A stretch of 64,000 nt of DNA from Anaerolineae bacterium (GCA_022824365.1 JAJEAA010000015.1:1-64000); one strand, 5' to 3'. Positions 1 through 8,707 are shown, counted from the first letter of the stretch. Notes: a model not told the origin generated them from the sequence alone. Made by a program: numbers and translations.

Positions 1-56
1 CCGCCCTCGCCTGGCACGGCCGAAACTTCACCGGCCCCCGCCTCGCCTTCGCCTGA
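1..56 (+). CDS. 3' end of a truncated unidentified gene
   Basis: A frame open from the left edge reads ALAWHGRNFTGPRLAFA and stops at TGA 54-56. The residue mix looks like real protein rather than a shadow, and it is followed by non-coding repeats, as expected after a gene end. Only 17 codons are visible, so neither family nor function can be named. Confidence 0.35.
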   Translation, partial: ALAWHGRNFTGPRLAFA

Positions 57-87
57 TGTCCACCCCACCCCGCCACATACGAATCGG

Positions 88-114
88 TGTAGGGGCGAGC
101 CATTGGATCGCCCG
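88..114. repeat. Dispersed GGGGCGA palindrome, copy 1 (family A)
   Basis: GTAGGGGCGA is followed after nine bases by TCGCCC, giving a 6-bp stem (93-98 with 108-113). The same ends recur at 10765-10792, 28771-28800, 40473-40545 and 46687-46713, always outside confident genes. It behaves like a short REP or MITE-like element; no protein is encoded. Confidence 0.7.
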
Positions 115-134
115 CCTCTGTGCCCTCGAAAAAA

Positions 135-262
135 CTCGGTGTACTCGGTGGCAAAAATACTCCGCGCCTCCGTGCCTCCGTGGCAAAAACCCTCCGCGCC
201 CTCTCTTTCCCCTCTGTGCCCTCGGTGGCAAATATCCTCTGCGCCCTCGGTGGCAAACACCC
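135..262. repeat. Degenerate direct repeats of the CTCxGTGGCAAA type (family B)
   Basis: Four imperfect units end in GTGGCAAA near 149, 180, 226 and 250. They are separated by variants of CTCCGCGCCCTC and CTCTGTGCCCTC. A related sequence in the opposite sense occurs at 36254-36275 (TTAACCACAGAGGACACAGA). The rest of 57-393 shows no credible gene, only the family A copy, this array and the C-rich tract. Confidence 0.65.
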
Positions 263-281
263 CCCCCACCCCCCCCCCCCC
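260..281. repeat. Homopolymeric C tract (C8-A-C13)
   Basis: Eight C, one A, then thirteen C, about 110 bases upstream of the monooxygenase start. Tracts of this kind slip in replication and in sequencing, so the exact length should be treated with caution. Confidence 0.8.
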
Positions 282-393
282 GCCGTATACATACTCTATC
301 TATACTGTTCTTCAAAAACGCCAGAAAATCTCGGAGCGCTGAGGCAGACATGGTATGATGAAGACAAATGAGCGCGAGGATTGGCGTCCGCTG

Positions 394-1923
394 ATGACCG
401 AATCCATTGATGTCTTAATCGTCGGCGCCGGAATCTCCGGCATCGCGGCCGCTTACTACTTGCAGAAGCGCTGCCCCAAAACGAGCTTCGCTATCGTGGA
501 AGGGCGGGACAGCATCGGCGGCACCTGGGACCTCTTTACTTATCCCGGCGTCCGCTCCGATTCGGATATGTACACGCTCGGTTATCGCTTCCGTCCCTGG
601 ACCGGCGAGGAGGCTATCGCTGATGGTCCCGCCATTTTGCAATACCTCAAGGACACAGCGCGGGAATTCGGCATCGACCGGCTGATCCGTTTTAATCAGC
701 GTGTCACCCGAGTCGCCTGGTCTTCGGAAAGGGCGGAATGGAGCGTGAGCATCAAGCGGGGCGAGGGCGGCGAGGACGCGGAGATGCGCTGCAAGTTCCT
801 CTTCATGTGCACCGGCTATTATCGCTACGATCGCGGTTATACGCCGGAGTGGGCCGGCATGGAAAATTTCGCCGGCGAGATCATCCATCCGCAAAACTGG
901 CGCGAGGAGCTGGATTACGTCGGCAAGCGCGTCGTCTTGATCGGCAGCGGCGCGACCGCCGTCACGATGGCGCCGTCATTGGCGGAGCGGGCGGAGCACG
1001 TGACCATGCTGCAGCGGTCGCCGAGTTATGTCGTCAGCGCGCCCGTAAAAGACGCGGCGGCGCTGCGCTTGCGGGAGCGCTTGCCCTTCAAGCTGGCGGC
1101 TTGGCTCATGCGCTGGCTGCAAATCTTGCGGCAGAGGTACTATTATCACTTGGCGCGCAGCAAACCGCAGAAAGCGCGCGACATGATTCTCGAAGGCGTC
1201 AGGCAAGCGCTGGGACCCGATTACGATGTCGAGCGACATTTCAGTCCCCGCTACAATCCTTGGGATGAGCGGCTTTGCCTCGTGCCTGACAACGATCTTT
1301 TCAACGCGATCAAGGCTCGCAAAGTATCGATGGCGACCGATCGCATCGATCGCTTCGTCGAGGAGGGCATCCGCCTGGAATCGGGCGAGTTGCTGGAGGC
1401 TGATATCATCGTGACCGCGACGGGCTTGGTGATGCGGATCATGCACGGCGTGGAAATCGTTGTGGACGGCGCGCCGGTGGAGTTGGGCGATACCTTGAGC
1501 TACAAAGGCATGATGTACAGCGGCATTCCCAATCTGGTATCGGCTTTCGGCTACACCAACGCTTCCTGGACGCTGAAAGCCGAGTTGATCTGCGAATATG
1601 TCTGCCGCCTGCTGCGGCACATGGACAAACGCGGCTACGTGCAGTGCGCGCCGCGCCTCGACGAATCGGTCGAGACGGCGCCGTATATCGATTTCAGTTC
1701 GGGTTATGTGCGGCGGGCGCTGGATTCGCTGCCGAAGCAGGGCGCGCGGCCGCCCTGGAAGGTGTATCAGAATTATTTGAAGGATTTGCTGATGATGCGC
1801 TTTGGGGCGCTGGAGGATGGGGTCTTGGAGTTTAAGCCCGCAGCTCCCAGCCGTCAGCAACGACAGCCGCGCGGAAGACCTGGTCGTCGAGCGTCAGGCC
1901 GAAGCCGGGCAGATTCGGGATGA
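394..1923 (+). CDS. Flavin-containing / Baeyer-Villiger-type monooxygenase
   Basis: Predicted FAD- and NADPH-dependent monooxygenase, 509 residues, cytosolic. An FAD dinucleotide site GAGISG lies at residues 11-16, followed by GGTWD at 42-46. The Baeyer-Villiger fingerprint FAGEIIHPQNW is at 159-169, with R where the family usually has P or D. A second Rossmann site, GSGATA, lies at 184-189 for NADPH. I prefer ATG 394 (MTESIDVLIV) because homology-like sequence begins there; ATG 355 would add 13 residues. The last 30 residues (after EFKPA) are Arg/Ser/Gln-rich and overlap the convergent gene by 92 bp. They look like readthrough past the natural end. Substrate unknown; ketone or aromatic oxidation is possible. 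Confidence 0.85.
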   Translation: MTESIDVLIVGAGISGIAAAYYLQKRCPKTSFAIVEGRDSIGGTWDLFTYPGVRSDSDMYTLGYRFRPWTGEEAIADGPAILQYLKDTAREFGIDRLIRFNQRVTRVAWSSERAEWSVSIKRGEGGEDAEMRCKFLFMCTGYYRYDRGYTPEWAGMENFAGEIIHPQNWREELDYVGKRVVLIGSGATAVTMAPSLAERAEHVTMLQRSPSYVVSAPVKDAAALRLRERLPFKLAAWLMRWLQILRQRYYYHLARSKPQKARDMILEGVRQALGPDYDVERHFSPRYNPWDERLCLVPDNDLFNAIKARKVSMATDRIDRFVEEGIRLESGELLEADIIVTATGLVMRIMHGVEIVVDGAPVELGDTLSYKGMMYSGIPNLVSAFGYTNASWTLKAELICEYVCRLLRHMDKRGYVQCAPRLDESVETAPYIDFSSGYVRRALDSLPKQGARPPWKVYQNYLKDLLMMRFGALEDGVLEFKPAAPSRQQRQPRGRPGRRASGRSRADSG

Positions 1924-3001
1924 TGGCATGGCCTTCCTCGACGCGATAGGCGGAGCCGTCAATGCCCGGGGTGGTCGTCTCGTCCCACTCGACGAAAGTG
2001 AAGCCGCGGATCGCCCTTGCCAGGTGCCCGGAGACATAGTTGCCGAGGTGCCGGCCATAATGATGCGGAGCCGTGCGGACGCCCCAGGCATCGAGTTGGG
2101 CGCCGGTCCGCAGCCAGTTGCTGAAGCCGTGGCTGAAGATGTCGTATTGCACAACCTCGACGAAGCCGTCCCGCGCCCAATCCATCAGCGCGGTTGCCGC
2201 CCAGCCTTCGCCATCGGCGATCAGCGTGTTGATGCCTTGCGCGTCCAGCCAAGCCCGCAGCGCTTCATAGAGCAGCGGATCTTCGTGGAAGGCTTCCTCC
2301 AGCCAGAACACATCGCAGTCGGCGGTTTCTTCCAGGACGCGCCGGGCGATATTGAAGTTGAAGCCGTTGTTGGCGTCGATCATGATGCGGGCTTCGGGAC
2401 CGACGGCCTCGCGCACCGCTTTGATGACGGCGATATCGCGCTTGATGCCGGCTTCCAACTCCATGTGCAGCGCGCCGCGGCCGACCTTGATCTTGAAGCT
2501 GCGATGGTTCTTCTCGTAGCCGTCGCGCGCGTGACCGGCGATGAGGGCGGCGGCCGCTTCATGCGATTCGAGATGCAGGCCGTTCATGTAAAGGGAGGTG
2601 TCGTAACATGGCGCGCGCATGGGCTGGCTGAGCGGGGCATCCGGCGGCGCGACCAATTCGTAGACCGGCTTGCCGCTCAACTGCCCCAGCAAGTCCCAGA
2701 GCGGGATGTCGAAGGCTTGAGCCTGGTCGGCGAGGCCGCTTTCCACGCTCAGCAATTCGGCGATATCAGCGCCCAGGATCTTGTCCGCGTCGTCGCGGCT
2801 GGCTTGGCTTACACCGAAACCGGCAGCGCCATCGGCGGTGGTCAGGCGGCAAAGCGGGACTGTCACTTCAATGCCGTGCGCGCCAAGGCGAGCGTTATTG
2901 CCCGCTGCTCGCGGTCGCCGTCCGATCAGAGTCGCGGATTCGACGACTTCGATGATGCCGGATATGCTCATGATTATGACTGTCCTTGTCTCCGCGCTCA
3001 T
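1832..3001 (-). CDS. Mandelate racemase/muconate lactonizing family enzyme
   Basis: Enolase-superfamily enzyme, 389 residues, that would abstract a proton alpha to a carboxylate of an acid sugar or related acid, using Mg2+. Visible active-site features are KIK at 170-172 (catalytic Lys), metal ligands D209 (MIDANN), E235 (WLEEAF) and E265 (ADGEG), and His in APHHYG at 311-316. The start ATG at 3001 overlaps the upstream SDR stop as ATGA, implying translational coupling. An internal ATG at residue 11 is an alternative. Pairing with an SDR suggests a short sugar or sugar-acid oxidation route. Substrate not predictable. The gene end overlaps the convergent monooxygenase. Confidence 0.87.
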   Translation of the reverse strand: MSAETRTVIIMSISGIIEVVESATLIGRRPRAAGNNARLGAHGIEVTVPLCRLTTADGAAGFGVSQASRDDADKILGADIAELLSVESGLADQAQAFDIPLWDLLGQLSGKPVYELVAPPDAPLSQPMRAPCYDTSLYMNGLHLESHEAAAALIAGHARDGYEKNHRSFKIKVGRGALHMELEAGIKRDIAVIKAVREAVGPEARIMIDANNGFNFNIARRVLEETADCDVFWLEEAFHEDPLLYEALRAWLDAQGINTLIADGEGWAATALMDWARDGFVEVVQYDIFSHGFSNWLRTGAQLDAWGVRTAPHHYGRHLGNYVSGHLARAIRGFTFVEWDETTTPGIDGSAYRVEEGHAIIPNLPGFGLTLDDQVFRAAVVADGWELRA

Positions 3002-4083
3002 TCAGCGCCGTAGCGGATGCCGGTCGGGATGACATCTGCCGTGTCGCCGCGGCGGATGGCTTCGGCGGTGTTCAAAATGCTGTCGAAGTCGTGCTGGGGC
3101 TGGAAGCCCAGGGCGGATTTGATCTTGCTCAGATCGAGCTCGAAGTAATTGGCATAGGGCAGGCGGGCTTCGGCGACGGGCAGACCGTAGCGCTCGGCTA
3201 AACGCGGCACGATCTCGCCCCAATCGAAGATGGCGGCGCCGGCCAAGTTGAAGACCTGCCCGACCGCCTCGTCGCGCTCGATGCTCAGCGCCAGTCCTTG
3301 GGCGATATCGCGGACATCGCTGAAATGCTGGCGATAGGGACTGCCGTCCGGGTTGCGGCTGAGCAGGAATTTCTCCGCGCCTGTCCAGCCGGCCAGCAGC
3401 GCCTCCGCCATGGCCAAGTCTTCCGGATGGCCGCGATCGAGGATGGCGCCGAGTTCGCCGCCGCTGACATCGCTCCAGCGCGCGTGAGCCTCGCTATAGA
3501 GAAAGAGAGCGGGCAAACCGGCATCGTTGAGGAACTCGCTGGGTTCAATCACGGTCGAGAAACGCAGCGCCGTGGTCGGGACGCCATACTGAAAATGGTA
3601 GGCCAGCGCCAATTCCTCGCCCAGCCACTTGGTCAGCAAGTAGGGCATGTGGGGATGGCGGATGCGCCGGTCTTCGCGAATCGGCTCCTTGAAATAGCGC
3701 CCATTGTCGGTGAGGCGCCAGTAGACGCCTTCGGTGCTGGCGTAGACGAAGCGATGCAGGTTCGGGCAAAATTCGCGGACGCACTCCAGGATATTGAGGG
3801 TGCCCATGGCGTTGATATGCAGATAATCGCGGTTATCGAAGGGACCGCCAAAAGCGGCGGCGAGGTGATAGATGGCGTCGACGCCGGCGACCGCGTCCCG
3901 CACATCGTCATAGCTGCGCAAGTCGCCCGTGACGGTTTCGACGCCGGCGTAGTTGTCGAGCTTGCGCGCGCGGCTGGCATCGCCGGGGTAGACGAAGCTG
4001 CGCACGGTGTGGCGGGCCGCCAGCAAAAGCGGGACCAGATTGGCGCCGATTCGCCCGGTCGCGCCGGTGACAAGAATCTTCAT
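2998..4083 (-). CDS. NAD-dependent epimerase/dehydratase (extended SDR)
   Basis: Extended short-chain dehydrogenase, 361 residues. The NAD-binding GATGRIG is at residues 7-13, an ASTEGVY segment lies near 115-121, and the catalytic YLLTK gives Y148 and K152. Such enzymes oxidise, epimerise or dehydrate sugars or sugar nucleotides. The start has a good ribosome site (GGAG seven bases upstream). It is first in a two-gene unit with the mandelate-racemase-family gene (ATGA overlap). Both lie downstream of the ArsR-like regulator on the same strand after a 111-bp gap that shows nothing distinctive. Confidence 0.85.
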   Translation of the reverse strand: MKILVTGATGRIGANLVPLLLAARHTVRSFVYPGDASRARKLDNYAGVETVTGDLRSYDDVRDAVAGVDAIYHLAAAFGGPFDNRDYLHINAMGTLNILECVREFCPNLHRFVYASTEGVYWRLTDNGRYFKEPIREDRRIRHPHMPYLLTKWLGEELALAYHFQYGVPTTALRFSTVIEPSEFLNDAGLPALFLYSEAHARWSDVSGGELGAILDRGHPEDLAMAEALLAGWTGAEKFLLSRNPDGSPYRQHFSDVRDIAQGLALSIERDEAVGQVFNLAGAAIFDWGEIVPRLAERYGLPVAEARLPYANYFELDLSKIKSALGFQPQHDFDSILNTAEAIRRGDTADVIPTGIRYGAE

Positions 4084-4194
4084 GGCTGGCTCCTTGATAG
4101 GCGCTGGCAGCGTCAGGCTGCATGCCGATGCCGAAGTTTAACCGGCAGCCCGGGGAAATGCCAAAATCCGCGCCGAAAGACAACCGGGAGCAAG

Positions 4195-5157
4195 CTAGTC
4201 ATAATCGATCTGCATGATGATATCCTGGGCGTGGTTGCCAAAGTCGCGGCCGAAGATATTCAGCCCGCCTTTGTTCTCCGCGTCGTCGTCTATGCCGATG
4301 CGCAAAACAATATAAGGCTGGGCGGGCAGGTCCAATTCATCAACCGTCACCGCCGAGATCCGGCGGCCGTCTATGTAGGCGCCATGATTGTCTACTTGCC
4401 AGACCTTGAGTTGGCCGTACTGGCTGTTCCAGTCGTCCCACCAGGCGGGCGTCAGGCTGCCGCGAACATCGCCGAAGTCGGCCGGGGATGTCCAGGCGCC
4501 GATGCGGACGCCGTTGATGTCGAGGAAGATATCGGAGAGCCAGTCGTCGGCCGAGGGCGCCGCTTCGGAGCAGATCTCCATACTGATCCGCAGGGATTTG
4601 GGTCGGCGCCGGGGGCGGGCGTGATTGGGGAAGCGGTATTCCAGCCAGCCGTGGGAAAGCCAGACGAGTTGGGCATGGAAACGATCCGGTTCGTAGAACC
4701 CGACCGGGTCATCGTACATGCCGATCAAGGACTCGACGCCAGCGAGACCGCAAGGGGGAACGACCTCATGGGCGATGAAGGCGCCGACGGGCATGTGGGT
4801 ATAGAAGCGGTCGTCGCGGCTGCGCGGGGCGGGCGCCGGCAGATGGAAGACGACTGTATCGCGGACGCGGGTGTAGATGCGCTGCTGGCCGCGTTTGCCG
4901 GGCGCGGTCTGCGAACTGAGGATGCCGGCTCTTTCCAGGCTGGATAAATGCAGCGCGGCGGTGGCCACCGGCATATTCAGATCGCGCGCGATTTCCGAGA
5001 GGCTGGCGACCTTCGGGTGGAGGTATTCGAGGATGCGGGCGCGCGGCTGGGAGGCGAGAGCCTTGGCGACTTTGATAGTCTCATCCAGGTCGGTAAATTC
5101 GCTGCCGACGACAAGCGTGCGCCCTACGGAGTTGGATCCCTCGTTGTTCGGCAGCAT
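4195..5157 (-). CDS. ArsR-type winged-helix regulator with large C-terminal domain
   Basis: Predicted DNA-binding repressor or activator, 320 residues. The N-terminal winged helix (about residues 25-95) contains SQPRARILEYLHPKVASLSE and the recognition segment MPVATAALHLSSLERAGIL, typical of ArsR proteins. Plain ArsR proteins are near 100 residues; here about 220 more follow, rich in W, Y and D and shaped like a beta-sandwich ligand domain. ATG 5157 is chosen because GGAG lies six bases upstream; a TTG at 5169 is less likely. It is divergent from the sugar importer operon starting at 5420, so a sugar-responsive role at that promoter is a reasonable inference. Confidence 0.8.
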   Translation of the reverse strand: MLPNNEGSNSVGRTLVVGSEFTDLDETIKVAKALASQPRARILEYLHPKVASLSEIARDLNMPVATAALHLSSLERAGILSSQTAPGKRGQQRIYTRVRDTVVFHLPAPAPRSRDDRFYTHMPVGAFIAHEVVPPCGLAGVESLIGMYDDPVGFYEPDRFHAQLVWLSHGWLEYRFPNHARPRRRPKSLRISMEICSEAAPSADDWLSDIFLDINGVRIGAWTSPADFGDVRGSLTPAWWDDWNSQYGQLKVWQVDNHGAYIDGRRISAVTVDELDLPAQPYIVLRIGIDDDAENKGGLNIFGRDFGNHAQDIIMQIDYD

Positions 5158-5204
5158 AAGTCGCTCCAAATTCTACAATTTTATGAACTGGTATCGGCTA
5201 TTGT

Positions 5205-5232
5205 TTCATGATTATATATAACAGTTGATGAA
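5205..5232. promoter_or_regulatory. Candidate operator in divergent promoter region
   Basis: TTCAT at 5205-5209 and ATGAA at 5228-5232 form an inverted repeat around an AT-rich centre (ATTATATATAAC). It lies between the ArsR-like gene and the importer promoter. ArsR proteins bind AT-rich imperfect palindromes, so this could be a binding site. The arms are short, so confidence is low. Confidence 0.35.
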
Positions 5233-5257
5233 TTTGCCAAGTGATTTAGTTAATTCC

Positions 5258-5285
5258 TTGACATGGCGGCGATGATAATTATAAT
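5258..5285 (+). promoter_or_regulatory. Consensus sigma-70 promoter for importer operon
   Basis: TTGACA at 5258-5263 and TATAAT at 5280-5285, 16 bases apart, both perfect consensus hexamers. A transcript would start near 5292, leaving a leader of about 128 bases before the GTG start at 5420. The -10 overlaps an inverted repeat (ATGAT, seven bases, ATCAT; 5272-5288), which would suit a repressor binding over the promoter. Confidence 0.7.
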
Positions 5286-5419
5286 CATTTCATAAATACG
5301 CAAAACAAAGTTGGATACTGCGTCTTAAAGATGATTGTTTGGGATGTCTCCAGGTTAACGGACCGCCGCAGGCGTTCAATGATATGTTCTGAGTTGGCTT
5401 GGCGCGGCGAGGACGGGGC

Positions 5420-6400
5420 GTGAACGGGTTGAGCTTGGGGCGCGCGGTTGAGGGCGCGCTGAACTTGCTGGATGTCTTCAGCCCGGTTGTCGAGCCTTAT
5501 CGCCGCTTTCACGAGAATCTGCCGCCGAAGGCGCAACAGACCGTCACGGCTTTTGTGTTCATCCTGCCCTTCGGCATTCTTTACGCCATCTTCACCATAT
5601 TGCCCATCTTCCAGACCTTCTACATCTCGCTGCACAAGTGGGAGATCATGGGCACGAATATCCGTTATATCGGGCTGAAGAATTTCGAGCGCTTGCTGAC
5701 GCGGGATACGCAGTTCCATCAAGCTTTTGAGCAGACGATCCTCTTTGTCGCGCTAACGATTCCGATCATCTTTGTCGGTCTTTTCTTCGCGCTGATGCTC
5801 AATCGTCCGATAAAAGGCATCGGCATATTCCGCACGATTTTTTATCTGCCGAACATCATCGCAGTGACGGTCATCGGATTGATTTGGGCGCGGGTCTTCG
5901 CTTCGTCGGATCGCGGATTGATCAATGCTTTCCTGGAGAATTTCAATGCGGGTCCGATTCCTTTTCTTGATCAGGGGAATCTGGCGACGCTGGTTGTATC
6001 GTTCACCACGCTTTGGTGGACGGTCGGCTTCAGCATGCTGATATTTTTGGCGGGCTTGCAAGATATCTCGCAGGCGCTCTATGACGCGGCCGAGGTGGAT
6101 GGCGCCAACCGCCGGCAGCAATTCCGCCATATCACGATTCCGGGTTTGCGCCGGCCTTTCGCCTTCTTGTGCATTTTGCAGGTGATCGCGTCCTTTCAGA
6201 TTTTCGGTCAAGTCGATGTCATGACCGGTGGCGGGCCAGCCGGCAATACCCGCACGATTGTCTACAACATCTTTGAGACCTCATTTCTCTATTTCCAGGT
6301 GGGCTATGGCACAGCCATGGCTGTGATTATGTTCGCGGTATTGCTGGTCATTTCACTATTTCAGCTGGCGCTATTTCGCGATCAGGGTGTAGGGAGCTAG
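5420..6400 (+). CDS. Sugar ABC transporter permease (MalF/UgpA type)
   Basis: Inner-membrane channel subunit, 326 residues, six or more predicted membrane helices beginning with VTAFVFILPFGILYAIF. The EAA loop that docks the ATPase is clear (YDAAEVDGANRRQQFRHI). Extra N-terminal residues precede helix 1, as in MalF-like subunits. GTG 5420 is preferred because GAGGA lies seven bases upstream; TTG 5399 is also open. It is followed two bases later by the partner permease, then the binding protein, an order with permeases first. No ATPase gene follows, so a shared MsmX-like ATPase is needed. Confidence 0.88.
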   Translation: MNGLSLGRAVEGALNLLDVFSPVVEPYRRFHENLPPKAQQTVTAFVFILPFGILYAIFTILPIFQTFYISLHKWEIMGTNIRYIGLKNFERLLTRDTQFHQAFEQTILFVALTIPIIFVGLFFALMLNRPIKGIGIFRTIFYLPNIIAVTVIGLIWARVFASSDRGLINAFLENFNAGPIPFLDQGNLATLVVSFTTLWWTVGFSMLIFLAGLQDISQALYDAAEVDGANRRQQFRHITIPGLRRPFAFLCILQVIASFQIFGQVDVMTGGGPAGNTRTIVYNIFETSFLYFQVGYGTAMAVIMFAVLLVISLFQLALFRDQGVGS

Positions 6401-6402
6401 CG

Positions 6403-7269
6403 GTGACGGCTGTTGGCGCGGGACCCGCGCGCAAACGACAACTGGTGCAACGCCGGCAGGGCAGCCTGTATGTCTTGGCGGTAGGCTTGTTCGCGTTTAT
6501 CTGGATGCTGCCGGTAATTTGGACGGTGGCCACGTCTTTCCGGCCCGAGCCGGCTTTGCAGCGCAATCTGGCCAGCTTGCTCCCCTTGCCTTTCACCACG
6601 GACAATTGGGAATTCATCCTCAAGAGCAGCCAACTGTGGAAATGGCTGGGCAACAGTGTGGTCGTCTCCACCACGCACACGCTGGCGCAGTTGACGGTTT
6701 GTTCGCTGGCGGCTTACGCTTTTGCGCGCCTGGACTTTTATTTCAGGCGCCCGCTCTATGTTCTGGTATTGATGGGCTTGATGGTGCCCTTTGAGGCGAC
6801 TTTCCTGCCCGTCTATCTCTTGTTCTCCAATTTGAAGCTGCACAACACGCTGATCGCGCTGATCTTGCCCGGCATCGCTTCATCCTTTGCTGTTTTTCTC
6901 TTGACGCAATTCTTCCGCGGCATTCCCCTGGAATTGGAGGAAGCGGCGATGATGGACGGCGCCGGGCGTTTTCGCATCTTCCTGACGATCATTATTCCGC
7001 TATCGATACCGGTCATCACCGCCTTGGCGATATTTACCTTCCTGGGCAACTGGAACAGCTATTTGTGGCCCATCATCTCGGCCACGAGCAGCGAGGTCTA
7101 CACCATCGTCATTGGCTTGCGCAAATTAAATCAGGCCTGGGGCGATGTCAACTTTTATGGCCGCGACATGGCGGCGGCGGTCTTCACGGCATTGCCGATC
7201 ATCATCTTCTTCTTCGTTTTCCAACGCCGCATTATCAGCGGCATCGCGATCAATAGCGGAATCAAGTAG
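6403..7269 (+). CDS. Sugar ABC transporter permease (MalG/UgpE type)
   Basis: Second channel subunit, 288 residues. It starts at GTG 6403, two bases after the preceding stop, so translation is probably coupled. About six membrane helices are visible, with the EAA motif EEAAMMDGAGRFRIFLTIIIP near the middle and the conserved C-terminus QRRIISGIAINSGIK. It would pair with the 5420-6400 permease to import a saccharide delivered by the downstream binding protein. The gene ends in TAG, showing that TAG acts as a normal stop in this same operon. Confidence 0.88.
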   Translation: MTAVGAGPARKRQLVQRRQGSLYVLAVGLFAFIWMLPVIWTVATSFRPEPALQRNLASLLPLPFTTDNWEFILKSSQLWKWLGNSVVVSTTHTLAQLTVCSLAAYAFARLDFYFRRPLYVLVLMGLMVPFEATFLPVYLLFSNLKLHNTLIALILPGIASSFAVFLLTQFFRGIPLELEEAAMMDGAGRFRIFLTIIIPLSIPVITALAIFTFLGNWNSYLWPIISATSSEVYTIVIGLRKLNQAWGDVNFYGRDMAAAVFTALPIIIFFFVFQRRIISGIAINSGIK

Positions 7270-7345
7270 AGAGGAATGCCTATCGAGCTGTGTCTGCCTG
7301 AAGTTCGTTTACGTTTCAATTAGCAATCCTGAAAGGACGCAAATC

Positions 7346-8650
7346 ATGTACAGAATGAAAGCTCTACTGGTCGTGGCTATGCTGCTGGCGCTGATCGCTG
7401 TGCCGGTCGCCGCGTAGGATGCCGTTGAGGTTGATTTTATGCGCTTCTTCGGCGAATGCGCCGATGAATTTGGCGAAACCACCGATTTGTCCGAGGCTTA
7501 TGGCGAATGCGGCATCATTCAGACGCTGGCCAATTCCTTCAATGCGACGCAAGACGAAATCCACGTCAATACGATTGTTGTGGACTGACCTGGCGTCACG
7601 GAATTGAACGCCAACCTGGCCGCTGGCACCCCGCCGGACATCATGGTGCTGCACGGCCGCCGTATTCCCAATTACGCTTCGCGCGGACTGCTGACCCCCT
7701 TGGGCGATGTGCTGGCCGGCGCCGGCATCGACGCCGACGACTTGACCGAAAGCGCCCGCGGCTTCGTCGAATACAATGGCGAACTGTATGGCATCCCCTT
7801 GGATCTGCACGGCCACCTCTGGCACATCAATGTTGACCATTGGGCGGCGGCCGGCCTGGTGAATGACGACGGCAGTCCCGATATCCCTTATGGCATGGAC
7901 GAATTTATGTCGCACGCCGAGACCTTCAAAGAAGCCACCGGCATGCCCTTCCTTGGCATGTGGACCAACGGCCTGAGCCGCAACTGGATGGCGCTGGTCT
8001 ATCAACAAGAAGGCGGAACCGTTGAAGGCGATGACGGCTTGCCCGACATCAACACGGAAGCGGGCTTGAACGCGCTGAACTTCCTGATTATGCTGCGCGA
8101 CGAAGGGCACATCACCGACAATGTCGATTACGGCGCAGCGCAGGAAATCTTCCTCAATGGCGAGAATGGCGGCCACATCAACGGCACTTGGGTGGTCAAC
8201 TTCTACGACAACCAGGTTGCTGATCCGGAAGCCCCGCTGAAGAATTACTACGTGCATAACTTCCCCACGGTGTACGACCAGCCGGCGGCCTGGGCTGGCA
8301 GTCACGCCTGGATCATTCCGCAAGGCAGCGACCCGGATCCGGCGACGCTGGAAGCGACATTGACCTTCCTCGATTACCTCAATGACAACAACATCGAATG
8401 GGCGCGCACGGGTCACTCGGCGGTCAACACGTCAGTCGTCAACAGCGATGTCTACAACGAGTATCCGCACCGTCAGGAATACGCGGAATTTGTCCCGAGC
8501 GCTGTCATCCCGCCGCGCGAGAATTGGAGCACCGCTTTTGAATCCGTGATGGACGAGGAACTGTCGGCCGCGATGATCGGGGAGAAGAGTCCCGAGCAGG
8601 CGTTGGCCGATGCCCAGACCCGTCTGGAAGACTTCGCGCTGTTTGAGTAG
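7346..8650 (+). pseudogene. Sugar-binding protein frame interrupted by two in-frame stops
   Basis: Periplasmic solute-binding protein of the sugar ABC type. One frame runs from ATG 7346 (AAAGGACG ribosome site) to TAG 8648-8650, 434 codons, with no frameshift but two internal stops. TAG at 7415-7417 follows the signal peptide MYRMKALLVVAMLLALIAVP plus VAA, exactly where Gln (CAG) would follow the cleavage site. TGA at 7586-7588 lies in IVVD-stop-PGVTEL, where binding proteins commonly have Trp (TGG). Downstream homology-like sequence is fully open (NANLAAGTPPDIMVLHG onward). Each stop is one C-to-T or G-to-A change from a sensible codon. It could be a recent pseudogene, a recoded gene or a sequencing error. 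Internal restart near 7604 would lack the signal peptide. Confidence 0.82.
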
Positions 8651-8707
8651 CAGACCGGGATCAGCCTGGGCGGAAGCGCCGAGGCGAGTCATTGGAAACA
8701 GTGAATG

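Noticed and set aside
135..262. CRISPR array in the repeat-rich left end
   Set aside because: Units are of unequal length, diverged and lack regular unique spacers; no cas gene is present.
1802..4947. Long forward frames at 1802-3013 and 3298-4947
   Set aside because: They are antisense to clear enzyme and regulator genes, lack ribosome sites and family motifs, and reflect high GC at third positions.
7586..7588. Selenocysteine at the TGA of the binding protein
   Set aside because: Sugar-binding proteins have no redox role for selenocysteine, and no convincing stem-loop with the needed spacing follows; Trp fits the site better.
7346..8650. Genome-wide reassignment of TAG or TGA to an amino acid
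   Set aside because: TAG ends the two permeases next door (6400, 7269), the binding-protein frame itself (8650) and GH2 (10662), and TGA ends mutA and many others, so both act as normal stops.
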